Of a stretch of 64,000 nt of DNA, positions 23,618 to 33,801 are shown in pieces. The stretch lies in contig NC_092096.1 of the NCBI RefSeq assembly GCF_045679555.1, positions 31,639,624 to 31,703,623 of the forward strand, given 5' to 3'. The DNA comes from Salvelinus alpinus. Taxonomy: Eukaryota; Chordata; Actinopteri; Salmoniformes; Salmonidae. Both the position numbers and the translations under genes were made by a program. The notes under the pieces were generated by a model, which did no database searches, had not been told where the DNA came from, and saw only the letters and a list, made by a program, of their open reading frames with translations. Position 1 is the first letter of the stretch; each line of letters opens with the position of its first letter.

Positions 23618-24499
23618 TTAGCCCGTGTCCCCCACTTGCATTGGTTCAGAATCTGGTGGCAAGACCCCTCCACTAATCCCGTGTGGAGAATAATGATCAA
23701 TACGTCCTGGTTCACCTCCTGAACCGAATGGTAACCGAGTTGCAGATTGATTGGATGGGCCCCACTGCTTCTCCCTCCTTCTCTCTCGGACTCTATTATC
23801 TACCCGAATAGATAAAGCGACCAAGCTGTCCAGGTCACTAGGCTCTGGATAAGATATCAGCTCGTCCTTAAGTTCCTCTGACAACCCCTTGTAAAAAAAC
23901 GCTTGTAGTGACTCCTCATTCCAACCACTCTCCACAGCCAATGTCCTGAACTCAATCATAAAATCTGCCACACTGCGATCTCCTTGGCGAAGAGAGAACA
24001 AACGTTTAGCTGCATCCTTACCTCGGACTGGATGATCAAAAAGCTTTCTCATCTCTCCCGTGAACTCCTGATATGAAGCCGTGCAGGTTCCCTGCCGTTC
24101 CCAAACGGCTGAAGCCCATTCCAGAGCTCTTCCACGCAACAGTTCAATAACAAAGGCTATCCTAGCCTTGTCAGTGGCGTAAGAATGGGGCTGTAGATCA
24201 AACACTAACCCACACTGCATAAGAAACGAACGGCATTTTCCCAAATCCCCTTCATATTTATCAGGCGTCGGTACCTTGGGTTCACGGAATGACACCGCTC
24301 CAGACACGGCAGGTGAGATGGGTGAAACCGGTGGTGAATGAATCGCCGGCAAACTGAGCTGATCCTGGATTTGTGTCAAGCTAGCAGATAAGTTCTGGAT
24401 CGAACTCGCTATCTCCTGTAGCGCCGTATTGTGTTGTCCCAATGTCTTCCCCTGCTGGGTAATGGCATGGCAAACGGAGTCCAGGTCCGCTGGGTTCAT
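23618..24499 (-). CDS. Gypsy Gag protein (293 aa, young element)
   Basis: The start is the ATG at 24499 (MNPADLDSVCHAI), 18 bp after the 5' LTR. An upstream in-frame extension into the LTR is unlikely to be used. The capsid region shows KYEGDLGKCRSFLMQCGLVF, EWASAVWERQGTC, RQGDRSVADFMIEFRTLA and DLDSLVALSIRVDNRV, all typical of chromovirus Gag. It would assemble the retrotransposon particle. The frame stops at 23618. The zinc knuckle ([14 protein letters not shown], 23538-23579) lies just beyond it in the -1 frame, so either a one-base lesion or a frameshift separates them. Confidence 0.85.
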   Translation of the reverse strand: MNPADLDSVCHAITQQGKTLGQHNTALQEIASSIQNLSASLTQIQDQLSLPAIHSPPVSPISPAVSGAVSFREPKVPTPDKYEGDLGKCRSFLMQCGLVFDLQPHSYATDKARIAFVIELLRGRALEWASAVWERQGTCTASYQEFTGEMRKLFDHPVRGKDAAKRLFSLRQGDRSVADFMIEFRTLAVESGWNEESLQAFFYKGLSEELKDELISYPEPSDLDSLVALSIRVDNRVRERRREKQWGPSNQSATRLPFGSGGEPGRIDHYSPHGISGGVLPPDSEPMQVGDTG

Positions 24500-24516
24500 C
24501 ACTGGCCGGATCGTTC

Positions 24517-25077
24517 TGTCACGATCTTTCAAGATCGAACCCAGAAGCAGACCAGGACAAGGAGCGTAGGAAGAAGGTGAGTATTTATTTACAATTAAAT
24601 GTGAAAAAGGTAGAAATATCCAGATGGCGTAGCGGGCAGCGGTGGTGAATAGATGAGGGGAAATAGGTGAATCCAATGTAGTAGTAGAATCCTCTGTCAA
24701 CCAGGCGGGAATGGAGTGAATGATCCAGGTGAGTAACTGAAGGCAAAACAAACGGAGGTAAGTTCAAGGCAAGCAATACGTAAATGAAAACAACAAAACA
24801 AATACTATCCAACTGGAGTCTGGTACTCAGGCACAACCTACTGTTCATGGCTAACGATCCGGCAGGGAATGGAAGTCAGGTCAGAGCTTTTGAAGGGAAG
24901 AGATGATGATCAGGACAGGTGTGCAGATTACTGATGGGAAACAGGTGCGGGTGAACATCAATCTCCCAACGAGCTAATTCGCCCGGCAACCAGACAGGAT
25001 GCGTTCCAGGACACCTGAAACACACTCCAGGACAGACACACAGGCAAACCCAGACTCAGGAAGCGGGATTCGTGACA
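24517..25077 (-). repeat. 5' LTR of the young gypsy element
   Basis: 561 bp; in element orientation TGTCACGAATCCCGC to GATCGTGACA. Its termini form an inverted TGTCACG/CGTGACA. The sequence after it on the minus strand is gaacgatccggccag, the expected primer-binding position. I could not match it to a tRNA. Confidence 0.93.
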
Positions 25078-25272
25078 AATAAAGGTTAAATAAAAATATC
25101 CAGCAACTTCACACAGCATTTGAAGAGGATTGGGACAACATTCCACAGGCCATAATCAACAGCCTGATCAACTCTATGCAAAGGAGATGTCGCACTGCAT
25201 GAGGCAAAGTGTGGTCACACCAGATAATGACGGGTTTTCTGATCCACGCCCCTACCTACCGTATCTGCATTC

Positions 25273-26207
25273 CTAGTTGTATCTCATGGACTTGACTTTC
25301 CAACGACACTGCTCTGTGGTCTTGGAGTACCCTTGGTCATGCATCTTTTCTGATATGTCCATGTAGATGGGGCCGTTGTGGACAAAGTCTCTCAGCACCC
25401 TCTGAACCTCGTCCTCCCCCCAGATGTCAATGCGTGCCAGGGTCTCAGGATCCGACCATGAGCCTGGTGTGATCCTCTCAGAAGTGGTGTAGTTGTCCGC
25501 TTCTGTAGACTCTAAATACAAAACAGCCCAATAACATGAAAGTGTCCCTGTTAAGACTTGGCAAAGGAACTTGTGTTGAAGGGACAGCAACTACAGTAGA
25601 ACCAGTAGTTAAATACATAACAAACAGGGTTCAATCTGACATAGCCATGCTGGGTGTCATTAGAAAGTTTGCATAGTTTGAAATGAGCTGAACTCTTACC
25701 TTGAAGTGAGTCACTGTTTGATTCCTCTGATATGTCAATGGTCAAGTCTGTCACCACTGTGCTGGTGGAGGGAGGCTGCCTCTCAAGTATTTTGATCTAA
25801 AATATCGTAGAACTTCAAATTAACCTGCTCAGATCCAGATGAACTAGGAGCAACATGGGTAGAGAGAGATTGCAAAATTAGAATCATATCTGTAATCCAA
25901 TTCACATTAGCAACATGAGAAATGTATCAATAATAGAAACTGAAACTTAATGGCTACCTGATGGTTTGCTGGCACTGCCGATAGCTGGCTTTCAATCACT
26001 TTATCCTGGTGTGGCACTGCTCTGCAGTTCTGTAATAACCACGGATGTTGAGCTTTTCCGAAATCTCTGAGTATATGTGACCATTGTGAGGGCAGCGCTT
26101 CAGGTTCTGCTGCACAGTGTCGTCTCCCCAGAGCTCCAGGAGAATCACCGTCTCGCCGTCCACCCAGGGGATCTTCTTCCTGTCCTCTGGCACGCCCACT
26201 ACAGCCT
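25273..26207 (-). pseudogene. Three-exon fragment with two Myb/SANT-like domains
   Basis: Exon 26207-25958 follows a CAG acceptor and encodes IPWVDGETVILLELWGDD, HIYSEISEKLNIRGYYRTAEQC and HTRIK, then TGA, then LKASYRQCQ before a GT donor. Exon 25796-25700 encodes an acidic linker (DLTIDISEESNSDSLQ) with AG and GT sites. Exon 25502-25273 encodes SWSDPETLARIDIWGEDEVQ and MDISEKMHDQGYSKTTEQC. The W...ETLLLIWGDD...Y..IS.KM...GY.RT.EQC pattern is that of Myb/SANT-like (trihelix) DNA-binding domains. The TGA looks like a CpG-decayed arginine codon, and the first two exons do not join in frame. A Tc1 cuts the 3' end. I call it a pseudogene fragment; parent gene unknown. Confidence 0.7.
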
Positions 26208-26596
26208 CTGGATGGATCAGAGTCAAAGGGAAAGAGTGTGTGAGAAAGATTGGCCCAATCCCAATCCGTCCACTCACCCTTATCCCTAAAGCCTTGCTGA
26301 CTCCTCCTCACAGATATCAAAGAATGAGTCAGATATGCTATGTTGAGTTTCTTCCCGGTCCTTCCATTCCCATACAGGGGTCTTCAAGTTGGTCTTATTA
26401 TATTTTACTCGTGAAAGTAAAATAAATATATGAGGGATTGGAAATGATGCAGACAATTACATTGATGGAAGCAACGATTAGCTGCAATTTTAAAGTTGAT
26501 CTACCCCCCCGTTTTGAATTATGCCCCCCCCCCCCCACTTCTAAAACCAAGGTTGAGCCCCTAATTATACTAGTACTTCAGTACTATCCGTCCGTA
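26208..26596. other. Intron-like flank of the SANT fragment and unclassified sequence
   Basis: No gene is visible. It contains a C-run at about 26523-26536 and ends in one degenerate copy of the 37-bp minisatellite before an L2-type LINE fragment. Confidence 0.5.
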
Positions 26597-27437
26597 TCGT
26601 ACTGTTGACCATGATGTCCTTCTGGTGGGTTGGCCTCTCCGGTCCAGTTCTAAATTGGTTTAGGACCAATTTAACCAGTTTCAAGTTTTTTGTCACCTTT
26701 AGTGAACTTAACTCAGAGAAAATACGTATCACATGTGGCATTCCACAACGTTCGATTTTGGGTTCGGTACTGTTCAGTTTATATAAGAATAGAGAGAGAA
26801 TCTCACCACACATTTTAATTAATTGGCAATAAAGATAAAACACCAGGTAAAAAACCTAGATGTTATTTTCGATTCGGAACACAATTTTGAATCACACATT
26901 AGGAATGTGATTAAAATGTTGCAGCACTGTCCTGACCAAGACCAGATGGAGAGCACACAGCACTGGCTGCCTGTGAATTCATTTTAAGATCGTTTTTTAA
27001 ATCAATCCTTTATTGTGCACCACAATACATGTCAAACATGCTTTTAAGTTATGTATCCAGTAGATCACACAGTTCCTCTGGCACTGGCCTTTTAACCATC
27101 CCAAAGCCTAGTACCAAGAGGCATGGAGAGGCAGCCTTTAGTTACTATGCCCCCAGCCTCTGGATAGCCTGCCAGAGAGGGGACTGAAAACTTGAGGGGG
27201 ACTGAAAATGTGGACATATGTGGTCTTAAAACACATATTTTTAGCTTTGCTTTTCCTTAGGGTGCTTTTTTGTTGTTCAGTTTGTGTCATTATTTTGTTT
27301 ATATCTTATGTTTGTTGTGTAGTAAATATTTCAGCTTTTATTTGCATTGTTTTTTATTCGTTTTTTTCCTGTAAAGCACATTGTGTTGCATTCCGTGTTT
27401 GAAATGTGCCGTATAGATAAAGCTTGATTTGATTTGA
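26597..27437 (+). mobile_element. L2-type LINE 3' fragment with internal deletions
   Basis: Starts in the RT with VDHDVLL-like coding (tgaccatgatgtccttctgg), then CGIPQRSILGSVLFSLY. It then skips to the 3' region and ends with agcttgatttgatttgatt. The fragment at 34394 begins at the same base of the element beside the same minisatellite, and the 48780-49829 copy ends against it. They are therefore duplicates of one insertion carried along with the IgL units. Confidence 0.8.
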
Positions 27438-27551
27438 TTGTATTATACTAGTACTTCAGTACTATCAGTCCCTGTTGCATTATACTAGTACTTCAGTACT
27501 ATCAGTCCCTATTGTATTGTATTAGTAATTTACTACTACCGGTTCCTATTG

Positions 27552-28145
27552 CAGGGGTGGGAAAACGTTTTGGCTCCAGGGCCACATTGGGATTTTGAAA
27601 TTCCACGGAGGGCCGCATTTTTGGGGGGACCAATTCTTTGTTAAAATCAATTTGCAGGGTCCTCCCAAGTGGCGCAGCGGTCTAAGGCACTGCAATGCAG
27701 TGCTTGAGGCGTCACTACAGAGCTGGTTTTGATCCCAGGCTGTGTCACAGCTGGCCGTGACTGGAAGACCCATGAGGCGGTGCACAATTGGCCCAGCATC
27801 GTCCGCGTTAGGAGAGGGTTTGGCAGGCCGAGATTTCCTTGTCCCATTGCGTTCTAGTGACACCTGTGACGGACCGGGCGCAGTGCACGCTGACACGGTC
27901 GCCAGGTGTATGGCGTTTCCTCCGACACATTGGTGCGGCTGACTTCCGGGTTAAGTGGGCATTGTGTCAAGAAGCAGTGCGGCTTGGCTGGGTTGTGTTT
28001 CGGAGGACGCACGGCTCTCGACCTTCGCCTCTCCCATGTCCGTATGGGAGTTGCAGCGATGAGAAAAGATTGTAACTACCTTCTTTTTTTAATGTCTCGC
28101 GGGCCAGATTGAAGTGTCCGGCGGGCCGGACTTTTCCCCCCCTTG
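27552..28145. mobile_element. hAT-type MITE containing a SINE
   Basis: Ends are caggggtggg at the left and ccccccttg at the right, imperfect inverted repeats. An 8-bp flanking duplication, tcctattg (27544-27551) and ccctattg (28146-28153), has one mismatch. The outer sequence gggccacattgggattttg and gggccagattgaagtgtcc is of the CAGGGGTGGG hAT MITE type. No transposase is encoded. Confidence 0.75.
27657..28082 (+). mobile_element. Salmonid tRNA-derived SINE
   Basis: The head has a pol III A-box-like agtggcgcagcggtctaagg and a B-box-like ggttttgatccc. The body includes cctccgacacattggtgcgg and gaagcagtgcggcttgg, typical of abundant salmonid tRNA-derived SINEs. It lies inside the hAT MITE. Confidence 0.82.
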
Positions 28146-28245
28146 CCCTATTGTATTATACTAGCACTTCAGTACTAGCACTTTCCCTACACTCTATTAT
28201 ATTATTTAGTAGTAGTAGCTGATCCTCCTCTCTCCACTCTTCCAG

Positions 28246-28568
28246 CTGGTCCCTCTGTCAGTTCCACAGTGTCTCTGCTCCCTCCTGTCCTCTGAGCAGC
28301 TCTCTGGGGGCTCGGCCACACTGGCCTGCCTGCTGAGTGGCTACTCCCCCCAGGGGGCGATGGTGAGCTGGGAGGTGGATGGGGCGGAGGTGACGGAAGA
28401 GGTCCTGACCACCACAGAAGAGGAGAAGGGCTGCCGCAACAGCCGCAGCAGCACCAGACCCTGAGCAAGGCACGCTGGGAAGAGGGAATGGTATACACCT
28501 GCAGGGTTACCTATTACGACATCAGTGATTCAGCCACCTTCCGGAGAAGTCACTGTAGTAATGACTAG
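28246..28568 (+). pseudogene. Immunoglobulin light-chain constant exon C1, two frameshifts
   Basis: It follows a good acceptor (cactcttccag). In three frames in turn it encodes GPSVSSTVSLLPP; then EQLSGGSATLACLLSGY and MVSWEVDGAEVTEEVLTTTEEEK; then LSKARWEEGMVYTCRVTYYD and RRSHCSND before the stop. Cysteines, the core tryptophan and the terminal cysteine for heavy-chain bonding are present. An extra base near 28280 and a missing base near 28455 break the frame. It is on the plus strand, opposite to every V. A polyadenylation signal (aataaa) lies at about 28738. No J lies near it. Confidence 0.92.
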
Positions 28569-29916
28569 AGACCGGAGAAGCCATTGTAGGAGGCTAGAGT
28601 CCCCACATGGTGCTGGTGAAGGAAACATTAGTGTTTTAGAGCTGAATGTTACAGTATACTAGTGAATAATATCAGTAGTGCTGTGTGCTGAATGAACTAT
28701 TTTGTACATGTACATGTCTTCTTGACTCGGAGTTCAAATAAAGCTTGTTTTGATTAGAAAATAACCCAATAATTAATTGAATCATGATTCCAGTCATCAC
28801 TATCTCATGAATAGGCAGAACATTTCATACTAATTTAGATTACTCAGCTTCTTTTATAATTTCAGCATTGTAGCATATAGCTACTCTCATGTTTTCAAAC
28901 AGAATGAAAAGGGCATCTGATCCAACAAATACTCTACAACTGAATGATACTGTTATACTGTAGCACCAATACCAGTGATAATAGTTAGAGATATTTGATA
29001 ATAAACCTTTAAGACTTTAAGATCTGCTCTCAGAAATCACACTGAAAAACAGTTACTTTCAATAACACATATTTATCATGTTTAATTCCTATGATTTTAT
29101 TAAATGAGATGTTTTTTAAATGGTTTTCAACAATGTGTAGTCACACTTCTCCATTATATTTCCCCAGGTCTTCTCTGCCTCCAACCTCCTGGGGACAGGG
29201 TGAACATCTGGTGACAGTGCTGCTCTATTCTGGGACAAGCAGAACCACCCAACCCTGTCTTTGCAAATCTGTTTCACTTCCACAGCTACTAGTCTAGCAG
29301 TTGAACAGTTTTACTGCCTGAAATACCCTGGACTGGGCCAGATGTGAGGGAGTGGACTGGTTTTAACCTCTATGGTGGATTCAGGGAGGGAGACATTACA
29401 GATATGCCACCATGTAATTAATGACAGATAAAATGGATATTATACTTTATGATAACAGTGTATAGTGTGTCTCTACATAAATGTGTCATGTTTGAGCCCA
29501 GCATCATGTCTCATTCACAGATCTAACAGCTCATGAAAAGGGTTAATACATGCTAGATGATCACATCAAGAACTGGTGGTGAAGTGCATGTAGGGAATTG
29601 GTTTGGGGGGCTGATACTTTTCTTTTTACTTCTGTAGATCTTACTCTGCATATGGACTGGTATTGTCGTCCAAAACTACAAATAACTTGTATATACACTT
29701 TCAGTTCATGACCAATATAACAAGTTACAACAATGATGATGATAATGATGATGATGACGACGTTGGAGAACGTGTGTTCTGAATGATACTTTCTAACCAT
29801 TTTCAAAGTTGACCTCCTCTACTGATCAGTGTTTCATGTCACTGTCTCTTCCCCCTCAGCACCTGCAGTAGGTCCCAGTTGTAGCAGTACAGTCACTGTG
29901 CAGTCTGACTGAGGGA
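28569..29916. repeat. C1 3' UTR and IgL inter-segment background
   Basis: After the aataaa at about 28738 the sequence becomes the inter-V background. It has the block gtgacagtgctgctctattc at about 29212 and the GAT microsatellite at about 29732-29762. It gives the order C(+), background, V(-), as around C2 and V6. Confidence 0.75.
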
Positions 29917-29944
29917 GGTTTTTGTATGGCTCTCTATCACTGTG
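29917..29944 (-). promoter_or_regulatory. V2 recombination signal (12-RSS)
   Basis: Nonamer ggtttttgt 29917-29925, 12-bp spacer, heptamer cactgtg 29938-29944 (plus-strand reading). Intact although the V is a pseudogene. Confidence 0.92.
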
Positions 29945-30426
29945 TGAACAATCCACTACTGTGGTAATTCTGACAGTAGTAATCTCCTGCATCTTCAGCC
30001 TGGACTCCACTGATGGTCAGAGTGAAGTCACTCCCAGATCCACTGTCACTGAATCTAGATGGAGTCCCAGACTGAAGTATTGTAGCACCGTAAATAAGGA
30101 GTTTAGGTTTCCTCCAGGTTTCTGTTGGTACCAGGCTAGGCAGGGATAAGAGCCATACACATCACTGCTGGTTTTACAGTTCAGAGAGACTGTCTGTTCA
30201 ACATGAACAACTTTCACTGTAGGAGTCTGAGTCACAGTGTACTGTCCACTGGATTCTGAAACAAAGAGAAAAAAATAATTGTACATCACCAGGAATTAAT
30301 AGCACATTCCGAACAAAATTTAAGTTTGCTCATTGGTTACCTTTTAGCATAAAAACATATAACTTTCTATTTTTTACCCTTCGTGTAGAATACAAAAATC
30401 CAGATGAATATGGTGATAGAAGTCAT
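29945..30426 (-). pseudogene. Immunoglobulin light-chain V segment V2, frameshifted
   Basis: The leader 30378-30426 encodes MTSITIFIWIFVFYTK with a GT donor. The V exon 29945-30255 starts after a CAG acceptor and encodes [30 protein letters not shown] and [10 protein letters not shown] one-base deletion near 30112 (aa where other V segments have gct) then shifts the frame. The rest reads on in another frame and still shows [12 protein letters not shown]. All other parts (splice sites, RSS, octamer) are intact, so the damage may be recent. Confidence 0.88.
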
Positions 30427-30528
30427 GGTTGTTGTGTGTTCTGTTGTCATGAAGGACAGCTCTCAGTCATGAAGTGTTAAACTCACAGGGCTATAAACAC
30501 TCCCAGACCACTGAAGCATGTGCTGCCA

Positions 30529-30536
30529 ATGCAAAT
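30529..30536 (-). promoter_or_regulatory. Consensus octamer upstream of V2
   Basis: atgcaaat, a perfect Ig octamer, about 105 bp upstream of the V2 start codon. It shows that the promoter outlived the coding frame. Confidence 0.65.
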
Positions 30537-30659
30537 TTTCCTATGTAAATAATATTCCTGGTAAGAATACATTCATAAGATTATACAGAAACAGACTCTT
30601 TTATAATGTTTTAAATACCTTATACTGTAAATCCGTGACCCAAGGTGATAATAGTCATA

Positions 30660-33552
30660 GCCAAAACTATCAGTCCTTATTGTATTATACTGTACAAGTA
30701 CTGCAGCACTATCAATCCCTATTGTATTATACTAGTGCTTCAGAATGATCAGTCCCTGTTGTATTATACTAGTACTCAGTACTATCAGTCCCTATTGTAT
30801 TATACTAGTACTTCAGTATTACCAGTCCCTATTGTATTATAATAGTACTACAGCATTATTAGTCCCTATTGTATTATACTAGTACTTCAGTATTACCAGT
30901 CCCTATTGTATTATACTAGTACTTCAGTACTATCCGTCCCTATTGTATTATACGAGTACTTCAGTATTACCAGTCCCTATTGTATTATAATAGTACTACA
31001 GCATTATTAGTCCCTATTGTATTATACTAGTACTTCATTAGTGTTTAAGAGATCATACAAAAGATTTTGCTGTGCCTCTTATGTGGATGATGTTCAAAAT
31101 ATTTGTTGGTCTGATGTGATTAATGAGGAGCATCCAGACGCTGCAGTTGATGAATTTATGAAATTGCTTCTTCCAATTATTGATAAACATGCACCTGTTA
31201 AGAAACTGACTGTTAGAACTGTTAAGGCTCCATGGACTGATGAGGAATTGAAAAACAGTATGGTTGAAAGAGATGGGGCAAAAGGAATGGCTAATAAGTC
31301 TGGCTGTACATCTGACTGGCTTACTTACTGCAAATTGAGAAATTATGTGACTAAACTCAACAAAAAGAAGAAGAAACTGTATTATGAAGCCAATATCAAT
31401 GATGTACAGAATGATGGAAAAAACTTTGGAGTACTTTAAGTGAAATTATGGGCAGAAAGACAAATTCAACTCCATCTTTCATCAAATCAGATGGCTTATT
31501 CATCACAAAATCATTTGATGTTGCCAATTATTTTAATGATTATTTCATTGGCAAAATGGGCAAACTTAGGCAGGAAATGCCCATGACAAACAGTGAGCAA
31601 ATCTATTCATATTTTTTTTTTTAACTAATAATGAAAGAAAAGCAGTGCAAGTTTGAATTTTGTAAGGTGGAAACATTTTTAACAAACAATAATGACAAAC
31701 CTCCTGGCATTGACAACTTAGATGGAAAGCTCCTGAGGATGGTAGCTGACTCTATAGCCACTCCTATCTGTCATATTTTTAATCTGAGCCTAGAGGAAGG
31801 TCTTTGTCCTCAGGCCTGGAGGGAAGTCAAAGTATTTCCGCTACCCCGTAAAGCGGCCTTTACTGGTTCTAACAGCAGACCTATAAGCTTGCTGCCAGCT
31901 CTTAGCAAACTGTTGGGAAAAAATGTGTTTGACCAAATACAATGCTATTTCTCTGTAAAAAAATTAACAACAGTCTTTCAGCATGCTTATAGAGAAGGGC
32001 AGTCAACATGTACTGCACTGACACAAATGACTGATGATTGGTTGAAATAATTTGATAATAAGAAGATTGTGGGAGCTGTACTGTTAGATTTCAGTGCAGC
32101 CTTTGATATTATTGACCATAACCTGTTGTTGAAAAAACTCAAGTACTATGGCTTTTCAACCTCCGCCATATCGTGGATTCAGAGCCATCTATCTAATAGA
32201 ACTCAAAGGGTTTTCTTTAATTGAAGGGTCTCTAATGTCAAACATGTAAAGTGTGGTGTACCGCAGGGCAGCTCTCTAGGCCTTCTACTCTTTTCTATTT
32301 TTACCAATGACCTGCCAATGGCATTAAACAAAGCATGTGTGTCCATGTATGCTGATGATTCAACCATATACGCATCAGCAACCACAGCAAAGGAAGTCAC
32401 TGAAACCCTTAACAAAGAGTTGCAGTCTGTTTTGGAATGGATGTCCAGTAATAAACTGGTCCTGAACATCTCTAAACTAAGAGCATTGTATTTGGTACAA
32501 ATCATTCCTTAAGTGCTAGACCTCAGCTGAATCTGGTAATGAATGGTGTGGCTGTTGAACAAGTTGAGGAGACTAAATTACTTGGCGTTATGTTAGATTT
32601 TAAACTGTCATGGTCAAAACATATAGATTCAATGGTTGCAAAGATGGAGAGAGGTCTTGCCGTAATAAAGAGGTGCTCTGCTTTTTTGACACCAAACTCC
32701 AAAAAGAAAGTTCTGCAGGCTCTAGTTTTGTCTAATCTTGATTATTGTCCAGTCGTGTGGTCCAGTGCTGCAAGAAAAGACGTAGTTAAGCTGCAGCTGG
32801 CCCAGAACAGAGCGGCACGTTTTGCTCTTAATTGTAATCAGAGGGCTAATATTGATATTATACATACCAGTCTCTCTTGGCTAAGAGTTGAGGTGAGACT
32901 GACTGCATCACTTCTTCTTTGTATAAGAAACATTAATGTGTTGAAAATCCCAAATTGTTTGCATAGTCAAGTTACACACAGCTCTGAGACACACACTTAT
33001 CCCACCAGACATGCCACCAGGGGTCTTTTCATAGTCCCCAAATACAGAACAAATTCAAGAAAACGTACAGTTTATATAGAGCCCTTATTGCATGGAACTT
33101 CCTTCCATCTCATATTGCTCAAATAAACAGCAAACCTGGTTTAAAAAAAACTGATAAAGCATCACCTTGCGGCACAACGCCTCTCCTCTATTTGACCTAG
33201 ATAGTTTGTGTGTATGCATTGATATCTAGGCTACGTGTGCCTTTTTAAAAATGTATGTATTTCTGTCCTTGAGCTGTTCTTGTCTAATGATGTTCTGTAT
33301 TATGTCATTCTGTATTATATTTCATGTTTTGTGTGGACCCCAGGAAGAGTAGCTGCTGCTTTTTCAACAGCTAATGGGGATCCTCATAAAATATGAAAAT
33401 ACCAAATACCAGTTGTATTAAAATAGTACTATCAGTCCCTATTGTATTATACTAGTACAGTACTTCAGTGCTATCAGTCCCTATTGTAATGTACTAGTGC
33501 TTCAGAATGATCAGTCCCTGTATTATACTAGTACTCCAGTACTATCATGGTA
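30660..33552. repeat. 37-bp minisatellite, longest array, split by a LINE
   Basis: About ten units at 30660-31036 and several at 33415-33552, the two parts separated by a LINE. Units vary by a few bases and small indels. Confidence 0.87.
31037..33409 (+). pseudogene. LINE of the jockey/CR1/L2 group, 5'-truncated, decayed
   Basis: Plus-strand pieces of an RT: PISLLPALSKLLGK, QHAYREGQSTCTALTQMTDDWL, GAVLLDFSAAFDIIDHNLLL, CGVPQGSSLG, the catalytic SMYADDSTIY, then KLLGVMLDFKLSWSKHIDSM and SNLDYCPVVW. Stops and frameshifts occur at about 32048, 32221 and 32510. The 3' end has aacagctaatggggatcctc and a short ataccaaatacc tail. Not the Rex1 family seen elsewhere in the window. Confidence 0.87.
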
Positions 33553-33682
33553 ATATGGTATTGATGATGATGGAGGACATGTAATCTGAACAATGTTTTC
33601 GAACCATATTCAAAGTTGACCTCCTTACTGATCCATTTTAATGTCTATTACCCCTTAGTCACTGTGCAGTCTGACTTAGGGA

Positions 33683-33753
33683 GATTTTTGTACAGCCCTG
33701 GATCACTGTGTAAACTCTGATAGTAGTAATCTCCTGCATCTTCAGCAGGGCAA
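33683..33753 (-). pseudogene. V segment remnant with 12-RSS
   Basis: gatttttgt (33683-33691, one base off the nonamer), 12-bp spacer, cactgtg (33704-33710). About 40 bp of V 3' end follow (codons of the AEDAGDYY region, with the cysteine region altered). The sequence then jumps to ggctataaacactctcag, which normally lies upstream of a V leader. Most of the V and the whole leader are deleted. Confidence 0.82.
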
Positions 33754-33801
33754 CTCACAGGGCTATAAACACTCTCAGAGCATTGAAGCATTTGCTGCCA
33801 A

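Larger units (their letters stand above)
19604..25077 (-). mobile_element. Young Ty3/gypsy chromovirus, 5.5 kb
   Basis: Two 561-bp LTRs (19604-20164 and 24517-25077) have TG...CA ends and, by eye, one base difference (gatatatcc versus gaaatatcc). A 5-bp target duplication AATAA lies at 19599-19603 and 25078-25082. A purine tract lies beside the 3' LTR (20165-20181 on the plus strand, ccccccctccg). Gag and pol are on the minus strand. Chromodomain at the end of pol places it among vertebrate chromoviruses. The near-identical LTRs indicate recent insertion. Confidence 0.95.
19194..25096 (+). mobile_element. RSg-1-like LINE 3' fragment, split by a gypsy element
   Basis: Same insertion point in the Tc1 as at 1474-1863. 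Bases 19194-19603 hold the body and the gttaaataa tail. The last bases (aataaaggttaaataaa) continue at 25078-25096. The split is flanked by the duplicated AATAA of the gypsy insertion. Confidence 0.8.
18573..25274 (+). mobile_element. Tc1-like transposon, second copy, split by nested insertions
   Basis: The left end begins at a TA (cactgaacacaaatataaac). Transposase remnants on the plus strand are TRAVAREFNVNFSTISR, then FADVNVGNGVPHGGSGVMVWAGI. The C-terminal SLINSMQRRC resumes at about 25097-25200. The RSg-1-like LINE and then a gypsy element lie inside it. It is the duplicate of 828-2043, with a slightly less deleted N-terminus. The right inverted repeat is missing. Inactive. Confidence 0.87.
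27438..28200. repeat. 37-bp minisatellite, split by a hAT MITE
   Basis: Copies at 27438-27551 and 28146-28200 on both sides of the MITE. Core tacttcagtactatcagtcc. Confidence 0.85.

Noticed and set aside
27657..27740. Possible true tRNA gene
   Set aside because: A- and B-box-like sequences are the head of a SINE; no cloverleaf with proper anticodon and acceptor stems is evident, and the SINE body follows.
30660..31036. Regular direct repeats that could be mistaken for a CRISPR array
   Set aside because: Units are contiguous, with no unique spacers, and the genome is a vertebrate; it is a 37-bp minisatellite.
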